A DNA stretch of 64,000 nt from NCBI RefSeq assembly GCF_040685555.1, contig NZ_JBFBIK010000029.1:7311-71310 (forward strand), written 5' to 3'. How positions within the stretch are numbered: position 1 is the stretch's first letter; the number at the start of each line of letters is the position of its first letter. Positions 32,890 to 42,850 of the stretch are shown piece by piece. Origin of the DNA: Sphaerisporangium sp040685555 (GTDB lineage Bacteria; Actinomycetota; Actinomycetes; Streptosporangiales; Streptosporangiaceae). The position numbers were made by a program, and so were the translations under genes. Under the pieces are notes generated by a model, which was not told the DNA's origin, did not search any database, and saw nothing but the letters and a program-made list of their open reading frames with translations.

Positions 32890-34439
32890 GCCCGGACGGC
32901 GGCGCGGCGCGCAACCCGCCACCCCACGACATCCCCGGCTACCTGTCCGGTCACGTCGAAGACCTCGTCTCCCTGCAGGCGCGCGTCGCCCACACCCGCT
33001 GGCTGGCCAGCACCGGGCAGAGCGACCAGGACCCGATGCTGCCCGAAGGCGATCACGCCTGGCTGACCGACGGCGAGCTGATCGCGCGGGCACTGGCCTG
33101 CGGAGATCTGCACCATGCCGGGGAACTGGTCCGATGGTACTTCCGGGTCCAGCTCGCGGGGGCGACGGCGCGGCTGCGCAGGCTCCAGCGCACCGTCACG
33201 GTCGACCTCGACGGCCGGCCCCTCACCCACGGCGAGCTCATCGCGCTGGCCAAGGCCGCCACCACCCTGCGGCAGCGCGCCCAGATCGAGTCCGCCCTGG
33301 CCGTCGCCGACGCGCGACTCCGCGACGCTCGCCGCCAATGGCTCGACGACCACGCCGAGGCCAGGGCCAGACTCGGGTTCGCGACGCACGGCGCCCTGGT
33401 GCGCGCGCTGCACCCGGAGGTCGACCTTTTCACTGAGCACGCGCGTGCCTGGCTGGACGAGACCCGCGCGGACTTCCTGCGGCAATGGCGTCGCTGGCGC
33501 GAGCGCGACGGGCTGGCCGCCCCGGCGCTGGGTGACGCCCGGCTCATCGCCGCCCGCGCCGCCGTACCCGAGCACGCGGCCGGACCGCTGGCCAGTGTCC
33601 GCTCGACCGTCACCGCCTGGGACCTGGGCGAGCACCTGGACCACATCCTCGTCGACGACGCTGTACGGCCCGGCAAGGCCGGATCCGCCTTCTGCTCCCC
33701 GGTCGCGCCGCCGGCCGACGTGCGCGTGTCCACACCCGGGGGCAGGACGCTCGGCCACTACGTCACGCTGCTGCACGAGTTCGGGCACGCGCTGCACTTC
33801 ACGGTGGGTGTCCGTCATCCCGCCGACCTGTGGCGCGTCCCCGTGGCGCTGAGCGAGGCGTTCGGCTTCACCCTGGAACGGGTCGTGCACGAGCCGGACT
33901 GGCAACGACGCCACCTGGGCACCGTGGTCGACTCCGAGGCCGTCGAGCGTGTCCGGTTCGCCCGCGAGCACGTGCGGCGCGTTGTGGCGACCAGCCTCTG
34001 CTTCGAGATGGCCGTCCACGACGGCCACCCGGATCCGTCCGCCGAATACCTGCGCTGCTATCAGGCGGAGTTCGGCATCACCGTCGACGGACGGGTCGCC
34101 TGGAACCGACTACAGGCCTACCTGGAGGGCCACCCCTGTTACCCGCTGGTCTATCACCAGGCGTTCTCGCTCCGGGATCGGCTCTCGGACCACCTCGTGG
34201 AGCGGGCGGGAGAGCGCTGGTACGCCGGGCCTGACGCGGCACGGGCCTTGCGGGCGTTGTTCGGGCTATTGGCCACCACCGACCTGGACGACTGGTTCGG
34301 CCGCTCCCCCGGCGGCGTCCCGCGCGGCAAGGCCCACGGAAAGGGCGAGCTCGTCCCTGGCCTGGCCGACCAGCCTGCGCAGGAGCGGCGACCGGCCGTC
34401 CCCGAGCATGCGATCGACCTCGGCCAGCGTCCGTCCTGA
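32886..34439 (+). CDS. M3-like (oligoendopeptidase-type) zinc peptidase
   Basis: A 517-aa mostly helical peptidase with the zincin motif HEFGH at residues 297-301 (TLLHEFGHALHFT) and a downstream ALSEAFGFTLERV glutamate as probable third zinc ligand, as in M3/M32 peptidases. Shorter than PepF (about 600 aa). The last about 58 residues lie in a region that is also the 3' end of the convergent M1 gene and may be an unselected extension past the domain (ending near DDWFGRSPGG). Likely role: final trimming or breakdown of the peptide. Confidence 0.75.
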   Translation: MSPDGGAARNPPPHDIPGYLSGHVEDLVSLQARVAHTRWLASTGQSDQDPMLPEGDHAWLTDGELIARALACGDLHHAGELVRWYFRVQLAGATARLRRLQRTVTVDLDGRPLTHGELIALAKAATTLRQRAQIESALAVADARLRDARRQWLDDHAEARARLGFATHGALVRALHPEVDLFTEHARAWLDETRADFLRQWRRWRERDGLAAPALGDARLIAARAAVPEHAAGPLASVRSTVTAWDLGEHLDHILVDDAVRPGKAGSAFCSPVAPPADVRVSTPGGRTLGHYVTLLHEFGHALHFTVGVRHPADLWRVPVALSEAFGFTLERVVHEPDWQRRHLGTVVDSEAVERVRFAREHVRRVVATSLCFEMAVHDGHPDPSAEYLRCYQAEFGITVDGRVAWNRLQAYLEGHPCYPLVYHQAFSLRDRLSDHLVERAGERWYAGPDAARALRALFGLLATTDLDDWFGRSPGGVPRGKAHGKGELVPGLADQPAQERRPAVPEHAIDLGQRPS

Positions 34440-36818
34440 CACCGACCACGTGGGGAACATCAGGGTCGCGGCGGCCCGTGCCGGTTCCGCGTCACCGGAA
34501 CTCACCAGCAGCGGCGGGATGTCGCGGACGTAGCGCTCGGCGAAGGCGGCGATCAGGTGGTGCTGGGCGGGATGGACGAAGCCGCTCGCCAGCGCGCCGA
34601 TCTGGGCCGGGCGCCCGCTGCCCAGGATGGCGTTCCACGCCCACTGTTTGGCATCCACTGCGGGCACCGAGGCCTTGAGCCGCTCGACGCGCCTTTCCCC
34701 CGCGCCGGTCATGCCGTCGATGATCGGATCGACGGTGTCCCCGTGCGCGACCAGCGCCCGGGCCAGCCGCCATCGAAGGTCCTCGTCCACCGGCCGTCCG
34801 GCCAGGACGGCTCGGTGAAACCAGTCACGCACCACGTCGAGCTGGGCGGAGGTCAGAGCCGCGTCCGCGACAGCGCGGACGGACACGAGCCGGTGGTCGG
34901 CGCCGGTGTCCTGGCGCGTGGCCAAGTCGAGCAGGTGGTCGACGAGGGCGGGCCAGCCACGGGTACGGGCCCAGCCTTGCTCGGTGTAGGCGCCGAGCAC
35001 GGTCGCGGCCTGGCGCAACAGCCGCTGCACCACGCCGATCTGCGTCTCGGCTTGAAGACCGCCGATGACCATCGTCAGGAACCGCCTCGGGGGCAGCTCG
35101 CGGTGCCGCACCATCTCCCACGCCGCCGTCCAGCAGAGCGAGCGTGCCATGGGGTCGGTCAGGTGGCCTATCCGGTGGATGATCTCGTCGGCCGACCGGG
35201 CGTCCAGGACTATCCGGCAGTAGGTCATGTCACCGTCGTTGGGGAGAACCAGAAGACCAGGCCGGTGCCCGATCAGCGCCTCCACGCTCGTGCGGGCGCC
35301 TTCGACGTCGACCTCGTGATGGGCCACGCGCACCAGGGCGCCGCACCGGTCCTCGGCGTAGACGCCCACCGCGAGGCGATGCGGTCTGAGCGATCCAGCC
35401 GGTTCCTGAAGGAGGTCGAAACGGGTGAAGCGTCCGGTGTGGTCGAGGCTGAAGTCCGCCCTGATCTCGGTCAGTCCGGCCGAGTGCAGCCAGGAGCGCG
35501 ACCAGGCGGTCAGGTCATCGCCGGCCTGCTCCTGCAGAACGCTGATCATCTCGGTATGGCCCGCGGTGCCGTAGGAGTAGGTGGCGAAGTAGCGCCGCAT
35601 CCCCGCGAGGAAGCCGTCCAGTCCGAGGTGGGCCACGAGCTGCCGCAGCACGCTGGCGCCCTTGTGGTAGGTGAGCGCGTCGAAGGCGGTGGCCACCGCA
35701 CTCAGGTCAGGGATGTCGGCCACCACCGGATGCGTGGACGGCGACTGGTCCTGAGCGTAGGCCATGGCCTTCTTGCCCGCCGTGAAGTCGGCCCATGCCT
35801 CGGCGTACTCGGTGATCTGGGTCTGCGCGTGGATACCGGCCCAGGTGGCGAACGCCTCGTTGAGCCACAGGTCATCCCACCAGCGGAAGGTGACGAGGTT
35901 GCCGAACCACTGGTGGGCAAGCTCATGAAAGATCATTTCGCAGCGGCGGCGGTGGGCGTGCCGGGTGACGGCCCGGTCGAACACGAACGTCTCCGCGGCC
36001 AGGACGCACCCGGCGTTCTCCATCGCCCCGAAATTGAACTCCGGAACGAAGCAGAGGTCGAGTTTCGCGAACGGGTAGGGGCTCGCGAACGCCTTGGCGA
36101 AGAAATCGATCCCGGCGCCGAGCTGCTCGAACAAGGCCGGTGAGTCGACGTGTCCAGCCAGGGAGCGCCGGGAGTGGACGCCCAGCGGCACGGAAGCCGG
36201 GCCACCGGCCGTCCACGAGGCCCACGGGCCGGCCGCGACGGCCACGAGGTAGGTGCTGATCGGCGGAGTGGGCGCGAACCGATGCACCTCGGTCAGGACG
36301 TCAGGGCCAGACCGTTGGCGGCGGCCGAGCCGGCCGTTGGACAGGACGGTCCACGCGGCGGGCACCCGCACGCTGATCTCGAAGGTCGCCTTGAGGTCGG
36401 GCTGGTCGAAGCAGGCGAACACCCGGGGGGCGTGGTCGGCTTGGAGGTGGCTGTAGACATACACCTCCTGGTCCGCCGGATCCACGAACCGGTGCAGACC
36501 CTGGCCGCAGGTCGAGAAGTCGTAATCGCCGTCGACGGTCAACTCGTTGACGGCCGCCAGTTCGGGAAGGTGGATCCGCCCGGTGTCGCCGCCGTACTCC
36601 AGCGAGCGTCCGTTCAGCATGACCGAGCGTACGCGCCGGGGTAGGGCGTCTACCCAGCTTGAGGCCCCCGGCCTGGCGCACGTGAACAGGATCTTGGTCC
36701 TGGACCGGAACGTCGGGGCGTCGACCTGGCTCAGATCGAGGTGCACCTGATAGGAGCGCGACTGGAGCAGCGCGGCTCGCTCGGCAGCCTCGGCGCGGGT
36801 CAGCGAAGTGCGCGAAAT
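34266..36818 (-). CDS. pepN: Aminopeptidase N (M1), probable ATT start
   Basis: About 850 aa, zinc aminopeptidase N. The exopeptidase motif GAMEN is at residues 264-268 and HELAHQWFGN at about 298-307 with the second Glu in NEAFATWAG; an ERAP1-like C-terminal helical domain follows. Conventional starts give only GTG 36746, which removes 24 residues (LTRAEAAERAALLQSRSYQV) that belong to the family N-terminus. In frame at 36818 is ATT, seven bases after a perfect AGGAGG, and it restores the family length. It overlaps the convergent peptidase by 174 bp. Divergent from arsR; probably trims the RiPP product or salvages peptides. Confidence 0.88.
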   Translation of the reverse strand: MSRTSLTRAEAAERAALLQSRSYQVHLDLSQVDAPTFRSRTKILFTCARPGASSWVDALPRRVRSVMLNGRSLEYGGDTGRIHLPELAAVNELTVDGDYDFSTCGQGLHRFVDPADQEVYVYSHLQADHAPRVFACFDQPDLKATFEISVRVPAAWTVLSNGRLGRRQRSGPDVLTEVHRFAPTPPISTYLVAVAAGPWASWTAGGPASVPLGVHSRRSLAGHVDSPALFEQLGAGIDFFAKAFASPYPFAKLDLCFVPEFNFGAMENAGCVLAAETFVFDRAVTRHAHRRRCEMIFHELAHQWFGNLVTFRWWDDLWLNEAFATWAGIHAQTQITEYAEAWADFTAGKKAMAYAQDQSPSTHPVVADIPDLSAVATAFDALTYHKGASVLRQLVAHLGLDGFLAGMRRYFATYSYGTAGHTEMISVLQEQAGDDLTAWSRSWLHSAGLTEIRADFSLDHTGRFTRFDLLQEPAGSLRPHRLAVGVYAEDRCGALVRVAHHEVDVEGARTSVEALIGHRPGLLVLPNDGDMTYCRIVLDARSADEIIHRIGHLTDPMARSLCWTAAWEMVRHRELPPRRFLTMVIGGLQAETQIGVVQRLLRQAATVLGAYTEQGWARTRGWPALVDHLLDLATRQDTGADHRLVSVRAVADAALTSAQLDVVRDWFHRAVLAGRPVDEDLRWRLARALVAHGDTVDPIIDGMTGAGERRVERLKASVPAVDAKQWAWNAILGSGRPAQIGALASGFVHPAQHHLIAAFAERYVRDIPPLLVSSGDAEPARAAATLMFPTWSVSGRTLAEVDRMLGDGRSPLLRRLVGQARDELALSVGLAARDAAGGAAEPVVQVGGGQ

Positions 36819-36843
36819 GGCGAAACCTCCTGGACAGGGAGTT

Positions 36844-36851
36844 GTCTAGAC
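36844..36851. promoter_or_regulatory. GTCTAGAC palindrome in the pepN/arsR divergent region
   Basis: A perfect 8-bp palindrome centred in the 104-bp divergent intergenic region, 72 bp before the ArsR start. It is a possible part of an ArsR operator but too short to be decisive. Confidence 0.3.
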
Positions 36852-36922
36852 TGGGGTCACTGTCGCCGGACAGGCCCGCCACACGGCCGTGCCGTTGTTC
36901 TGCGGGAAAGGAGCCGAGCACC

Positions 36923-37312
36923 GTGGCCGAGCACGACGAGCCCGTTTTGCTGCCGGATGAGAAGTTGCCGCCCGTCGCGCCCGATGTGCCACGTCCTTCC
37001 CGGGTGGCCGAACCCCTGACCCAGGAGCAGAGCGCCAGGATCGCCGCGGGCTTCAAGGCACTCGCCGACCCGGTCCGGCTGCGCCTGCTCTCGCTCGTGG
37101 CCTCCCACCTCGACGGGGAGGCCTGCGTGTGCGACCTCGTCGGGGCGTTCGATCTGACCCAGCCGACCATCAGCCATCACCTGAGGGTGCTGCGAGACGC
37201 CGGGCTCGTAGAGTCGACCCGACGGGGGACCTGGGTTTACTACCGGGTCGTGCCCGAAGCGCTCACCTCGCTGACGACGATCATCGCACTGCCTTCCGTC
37301 GCCGCTCGCTAG
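36923..37312 (+). CDS. ArsR-family metal/metalloid-sensing repressor
   Basis: A 129-aa ArsR/SmtB winged-helix repressor: FKALADPVRLRLLSLV, recognition helix QPTISHHLRVLRDAGLVESTR, wing GTWVYYRVV. EACVCDL places Cys68 and Cys70 in the alpha-3 position used for As(III)/Sb(III) sensing by ArsR and for other thiophilic metals. A disordered Pro-rich N-terminal extension of about 35 residues is present. GTG with AAAGGAG upstream. It is divergent from pepN and beside the RiPP block, so it may report thiophilic metal status to this region. Confidence 0.87.
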   Translation: MAEHDEPVLLPDEKLPPVAPDVPRPSRVAEPLTQEQSARIAAGFKALADPVRLRLLSLVASHLDGEACVCDLVGAFDLTQPTISHHLRVLRDAGLVESTRRGTWVYYRVVPEALTSLTTIIALPSVAAR

Positions 37313-37652
37313 CAGAGCCGCTGGGTGGTCTTCCATCACCCTCCTGAGTTCGTCAGGACGAACGCCGCACACGAACAAAGATGACAACGGCTGCCGCAGG
37401 GTTATTCTATCATCCACATTTATAGCCATCAATATGTTTTATTGGCAAACTTCGGGGATTATTGATAATTTCTTGTCGGACGTCAACCGCTTGACCGCCT
37501 GACAAAATTGTTGTTATCTTGCCCTCGAACAGCGCGGCAAATCCGGAAATGACCTGAAAGTACCATTGCCGCGACCGAGAATACTCACTCGTGCTGCACA
37601 GCTCCGCGATATCCCGCGGAACCCCCAGCACCACAAGCGAGGCGGGTGTCGG
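37313..37652. other. AT-rich intergenic region upstream of the COG0523 GTPase
   Basis: A 340-bp gap, distinctly AT-richer than its surroundings between about 37390 and 37530. It contains the 12-bp palindrome ATTATTGATAAT (37458-37469), which loosely resembles Zur/Fur-type sites, and several TTGTT/AACAA blocks. Probably the control region of the downstream gene; no protein-coding frame is convincing. Confidence 0.4.
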
Positions 37653-38759
37653 TTGATCAACTTTCTGACCTTGAGCGGATTCTTAGGAGCCGGTAAGACG
37701 ACCACGCTCGTCGCGGCCGCGAAACTCCTCCAGTCGCGAGGGAGCCGAGTCGCGGTCATCACCAACGACCAGGGAACCGAACTGATCGACACCCAGCTGG
37801 CCCGCTCCGCCATCGCCCAGGCCGGCGAGGTCACCGGGGGATGCTTCTGCTGCCGTTTCGAGGACCTCCTCACCGTGGCGCATCGCCTGGTCGACGAGCA
37901 CGGGGTCGACACCCTGCTCGCCGAGGCGGTGGGGAGCTGCACCGATCTGCAGGCGACGGTCATCCGACCACTGAGCGCCCACTACGGCGACAGCTTCACC
38001 CCTGCGCCACTGGTCGTGGTGGTGGAGCCGGAACGGCTACAGACCCTCCGAACGACGCTGCCGCTGGACGATACCGACTCGGATCTGTCCTACCTGTTCG
38101 GCAAGCAGCTGCAGGAAGCCGATGTGATCGCGCTCAACAAGGTCGACCTCCTGGGCGAGAACGAGGCCGCCGCCCTGCTGGCGGACCTTCGCGACCGGTA
38201 CCCCACGGCGACCGTACTGGGATACTCGGCCAGATCCGGCGCTGGCCTCGACCAGTTCGTCTCCCACTGGCTGGGACCATCGCCCGCCGGGCGCGACCTG
38301 GAGATCGACTACGACCGTTACGCCAACGCCGAGGCTGCCCTGGCGTGGCTGAACCAGAGCCTGACCGTCACGGCGGCAGAGGGGTTCGATCCCGACGCGT
38401 GGGCCCGATCACTGCTGGAGCACTTGTCCGGCGCCGCCGCGCGAAGTGGCTGGATGATCGGCCACGTGAAGATCAGCCTGGAGTCCGCTGCCGTCCTGAC
38501 CAAGATGAGCGTGACCACCAGCGGCGGAGAGCCGACCGTGGACCGCGCCGCGGGGACGCGGTTCACCGAGGCCGAGGTGCGGATCAACGCCCGAGTCGCC
38601 TGTGAGCCCGCCGAACTCGACGAGGCCGTGGCCGAGGCGGTCAACACGGTGACAGCCTTGACCGGGACCTTGGCCCTCCAGCACGCGGGCGTTCCCTCGT
38701 TCAAACCGGGATATCCCCAGCCCACCTACCGGATCCCATCCGGAGCATTCCCCGGCTGA
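37653..38759 (+). CDS. COG0523 (CobW-type) metal chaperone GTPase
   Basis: About 368 aa. G1 loop GFLGAGKTTT (residues 9-18), the family CXCC motif in GGCFCC (Cys64/66/67), and ALNKVDL as the NKxD motif. The C-terminal CobW domain contains HVKISLE but lacks the long His-rich insert of CobW proper. COG0523 GTPases deliver Zn, Co or other metals to client proteins and are often Zur-regulated. TTG 37653 fits the family N-terminus (INFLTLSGFLGAGK). The metal is unknown; context with ArsR and PiT suggests a metal-homeostasis patch. Confidence 0.83.
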   Translation: MINFLTLSGFLGAGKTTTLVAAAKLLQSRGSRVAVITNDQGTELIDTQLARSAIAQAGEVTGGCFCCRFEDLLTVAHRLVDEHGVDTLLAEAVGSCTDLQATVIRPLSAHYGDSFTPAPLVVVVEPERLQTLRTTLPLDDTDSDLSYLFGKQLQEADVIALNKVDLLGENEAAALLADLRDRYPTATVLGYSARSGAGLDQFVSHWLGPSPAGRDLEIDYDRYANAEAALAWLNQSLTVTAAEGFDPDAWARSLLEHLSGAAARSGWMIGHVKISLESAAVLTKMSVTTSGGEPTVDRAAGTRFTEAEVRINARVACEPAELDEAVAEAVNTVTALTGTLALQHAGVPSFKPGYPQPTYRIPSGAFPG

Positions 38760-38919
38760 AGCCTCGCCTGGGTCGCGACCGCCTGGGTCGGCGACCGGGT
38801 CCGTCCGCCTCACCGATGCCTCCGATCAGAGGCCGGGCAGATCGCTTCCCGGCCTCCGCGAGGCATGCCCTTTCACCCTCGCCCCGGATGCGAGCCGGCA
38901 GTGAACAGGAGACGCCCGC

Positions 38920-39963
38920 ATGTCATTCACCTCCGTCCTGGTCTTCTTACTGGTCGCGGCGCTGGCCGCGGTCAACGGCAGCAACGACGTGCCCAAAGGC
39001 GTCGCGACCCTGGCCGGGGCCGGGGTGACCCGGTACCGGACCGCCATCCTGTGGGGAACCGTCACCACGCTGGCCGGGTGCCTGTGCTCGCTCGCCCTCG
39101 CCTCGAAGATGACCGCGCTGTTCTCCTCCGGAGTCGTCACCGCCGAACCGACCAGCGCCTTCGCCATGGCCGTCCTGACCGGCGCGGCCGGCTGGGTCGG
39201 CCTGGCCACCGTGTTGCGACTGCCGGTCTCCACCACTCATGCCCTGCTCGGCGGACTCATCGGCGCGGGCCTGCTGTTCGCCTCGGACTCCATCGCCTGG
39301 AGATCCATCCCTGAACGACTGATCGCGCCCCTGCTGATCAGCATCGCCGTGGCGTACGCCATCACCCTGATCCTGGCGCTCCTGTTCGGCCGGGTGAAGA
39401 ACACCGGTGGGATCCCCGCCCCCGCCCCCGTAACGCCTGATGGGGGTGCGGCGCCGCTCCAGTCCACCGAGCCCGCCGTAGCCGCCAGGGAGGCGACCAC
39501 CCACCAGCTTCTGACGGCGGCACACTGGCTGACCAGCGGTGCCACCGGCTTCGCCCGCGGCCTCAACGACACCCCGAAGATGGTGGCGATCGGCGCGTTC
39601 GCCCTCGTCCCCGCCGGGATGACGACGTGGCAGATCATGCTCGTCGTCGCCCTTTCCATGGCCGTCGGCTCCCTGGTCGGCGGCATGCGGGTGGCCGAGC
39701 GGCTGGGCCAGGGCGTGGTGAAGATGAACCACCGGGAAGGCTTCCTCGCCAACCTCACCACGGCAACCCTGGTCGGCCTCGGCGCCGGGTACGGCCTGCC
39801 CATGTCCACCACCCACGTCTCCACCGGCGCGATAGCCGGATCAGCGGGCCCCAACCTCAGCCGCCTCAGCGGCAAAACCCTGCGCGACTTCCTGATCGCG
39901 TGGCTGATAACCCCCATTTTCGCCGGCGCCGTCGCCGCCCTGGTTTTCGCCATAGCCGGCTAA
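38920..39963 (+). CDS. PiT-family inorganic phosphate transporter
   Basis: A 347-aa PHO4/PiT symporter with the two inverted signature repeats NGSNDVPKGVATL (N-terminal half) and RGLNDTPKMVAIG (C-terminal half), each followed by a STTHALLGG/STTHVSTGA substrate motif, and about 10 membrane segments with a soluble central loop. PiT systems carry phosphate with divalent metals and also take in arsenate. ATG after AGGAGA, 160 bp past the GTPase gene. Confidence 0.9.
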   Translation: MSFTSVLVFLLVAALAAVNGSNDVPKGVATLAGAGVTRYRTAILWGTVTTLAGCLCSLALASKMTALFSSGVVTAEPTSAFAMAVLTGAAGWVGLATVLRLPVSTTHALLGGLIGAGLLFASDSIAWRSIPERLIAPLLISIAVAYAITLILALLFGRVKNTGGIPAPAPVTPDGGAAPLQSTEPAVAAREATTHQLLTAAHWLTSGATGFARGLNDTPKMVAIGAFALVPAGMTTWQIMLVVALSMAVGSLVGGMRVAERLGQGVVKMNHREGFLANLTTATLVGLGAGYGLPMSTTHVSTGAIAGSAGPNLSRLSGKTLRDFLIAWLITPIFAGAVAALVFAIAG

Positions 39964-40285
39964 TACTCCAACCGTAGCCAGCGATCTCGCCTCATAGCGG
40001 TGTGTAGAGACGAGTACGGCCACCACCGCCGCGTTGGTCAGGTCGTCCAGTTCTCCACCCACCCCTTGATCCGATTCAGTGACGGGAAAGGCGGAACTCC
40101 ATGCCTTCCGGGAAATCACCAGCTCGGCGGGAAGCACCGGCTCACCACCCACACGGGTGCCGGGTGGGTCGAACAACCGATCACGCCAACGCCGAACCTC
40201 GCCAACCGGTACGCCGGCGAGCTTCGGCTGGGCATCGTGCAGAAGGGCCCGCACCGGGAGGCGCGGGCCCTTCGCCTATCCAGGT
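39964..40285 (-). pseudogene. Remnant of a DUF5753/DUF397 gene pair
   Basis: On the minus strand a short frame ending in GGELDDLTN (around 40050) repeats the junction found intact at about 40490, where a DUF5753 C-terminus meets a DUF397 start (MDDLTN). The sequence then runs on without a DUF397 body. I read this as a decayed second copy. No intact gene is seen in this stretch. Confidence 0.4.
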
Positions 40286-40498
40286 TCAGACAGACACGCC
40301 GCCGAACACGCCGTTCTTCACACCCGCACGGAACACGTCCCACTCAGCGGCGGTGACCCGCAACACCGGCCCGTACGGACGCTTACTGTCCCGTACCGCC
40401 ATACCCTCGCCGCCCAGCGAAGCCAACTCCACACACTCACCGCCGTTATCTCCTGAGTGCGAGGACTTGATCCACCTCGGGTTGGTCAGGTCATCCAT
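40286..40498 (-). CDS. DUF397 domain protein
   Basis: A 70-aa DUF397 protein: WIKSSHSGDNGGECVELA, VRDSKRP and FRAGVKNG are the family hallmarks. DUF397 genes in actinomycetes usually follow an XRE/DUF5753 regulator and act as its small partner (Scr1-type). Start ATG 40498 overlaps the preceding DUF5753 remnant by 13 bp. It is probably orphaned because its regulator partner is broken. Confidence 0.85.
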   Translation of the reverse strand: MDDLTNPRWIKSSHSGDNGGECVELASLGGEGMAVRDSKRPYGPVLRVTAAEWDVFRAGVKNGVFGGVSV

Positions 40499-40820
40499 TT
40501 CTCCACCCACTCCTTGATCCGATTCAGGGATTCACCATGCGGTAGCGCGCTCGTGCGTACAGCTTCGTATCGTATTTGGATGTCGCGTACCTCCTTGGGC
40601 TGGGCAACAACGTGCCCCTTACCAGCGGATTCCAGATAGGCGACTTCACGGCCGTCACGCAACTGCGCGAGGAAGAAGCCTCCCAGCAATCCTGCGGTGC
40701 AGGATGCGACCACTGGGACTATCTGGAGCGTGATACATGGATGCTCGGCCATGGTCAACAGATGTTTCAGCTGTCGTTCCATGACTGCACCGCCATCTGA
40801 CCTCCGAAGGCATCCGGTGC
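40486..40820 (-). pseudogene. Truncated XRE-family regulator (DUF5753 C-terminus only)
   Basis: The frame retains the DUF5753 end: LRRSDGGAVMERQLKHLL, LQIVPVV, FFLAQL, VAYLES and the terminal LNRIKEWVEKW. The helix-turn-helix and the first half of DUF5753 are missing: a TGA lies in frame just upstream at about 40820, and the flanking bases encode nothing similar. A start at 40782 would yield a 98-aa fragment unlikely to work as a regulator. Confidence 0.65.
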
Positions 40821-40844
40821 CACATCTTCAAAAGGATGCGGCTC

Positions 40845-41099
40845 GTGATCGGCACCGAAACGGTCCCACCGCAGCGCGCGTACAACCCCACGGAGATGAT
40901 CGTCTACGGCCCGGACGCGAAGGGACGGGCGAAGGTCACCGTACGCACGAGGCTCTGGGGAACCGCGATCATGATCACTCCTGCGGGGGACATGCCGGAG
41001 TTCCAGTTCCCTGTGCAGCAGGTCTCGGAAATCCTCCGCTGGCTCCGCCTGCTGGCCTGGGACGACCTCAGCCTCGGGGACTGCCGTCCTCACCCCTGA
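40845..41099 (+). CDS. Hypothetical small protein
   Basis: About 84 aa, divergent from the broken regulator. Strand-rich sequence with VYGPDAKGRAKVTVRTRLWGTAIMITPA and a tail QVSEILRWLRLLAWDD. GTG 40845 has AAAGG nine bases upstream; ATG 40836 is too close to it. I recognise no family. Codon use fits a real gene, but evidence is limited. Confidence 0.4.
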   Translation: MIGTETVPPQRAYNPTEMIVYGPDAKGRAKVTVRTRLWGTAIMITPAGDMPEFQFPVQQVSEILRWLRLLAWDDLSLGDCRPHP

Positions 41100-41324
41100 G
41101 ATCGGGTCACCACCACATCGCCGTCGCGCGGCGGCGCTCGCATCCGTCCCGCCTCACGGGAGCGGTGACGGCATTTCCTTTATAACGGGAAATAGTCGTC
41201 GGATTTAAATCTCCCGCATGTCGGACAATAAGCGCGACGACCTGAATAAGTAGGCTCGAAACAATGGCGCACGCGATTCACCCTGCGCCTGGACGGAGCA
41301 ATACCAAGAGCAGAGGACAGCTTG

Positions 41325-42806
<1,482 letters not shown>

Positions 42807-42850
42807 CCCACCACTGGCTTGGCGGCCCTGCCCGAGGCGGGGCGAGGGTC

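Noticed and set aside
24454..37312. Arsenosugar or simple arsenic-resistance operon
   Set aside because: ArsM-like and ArsR-like proteins are present, but arsenite efflux (ArsB/Acr3), arsenate reductase and standard ArsS are absent, and TldD/E, OPT and a Cys-Cys peptide point to peptide chemistry.
37458..37469. Definite Zur box
   Set aside because: The palindrome ATTATTGATAAT is AT-rich and close to chance expectation in this AT-rich gap; it only loosely fits a Zur/Fur consensus.
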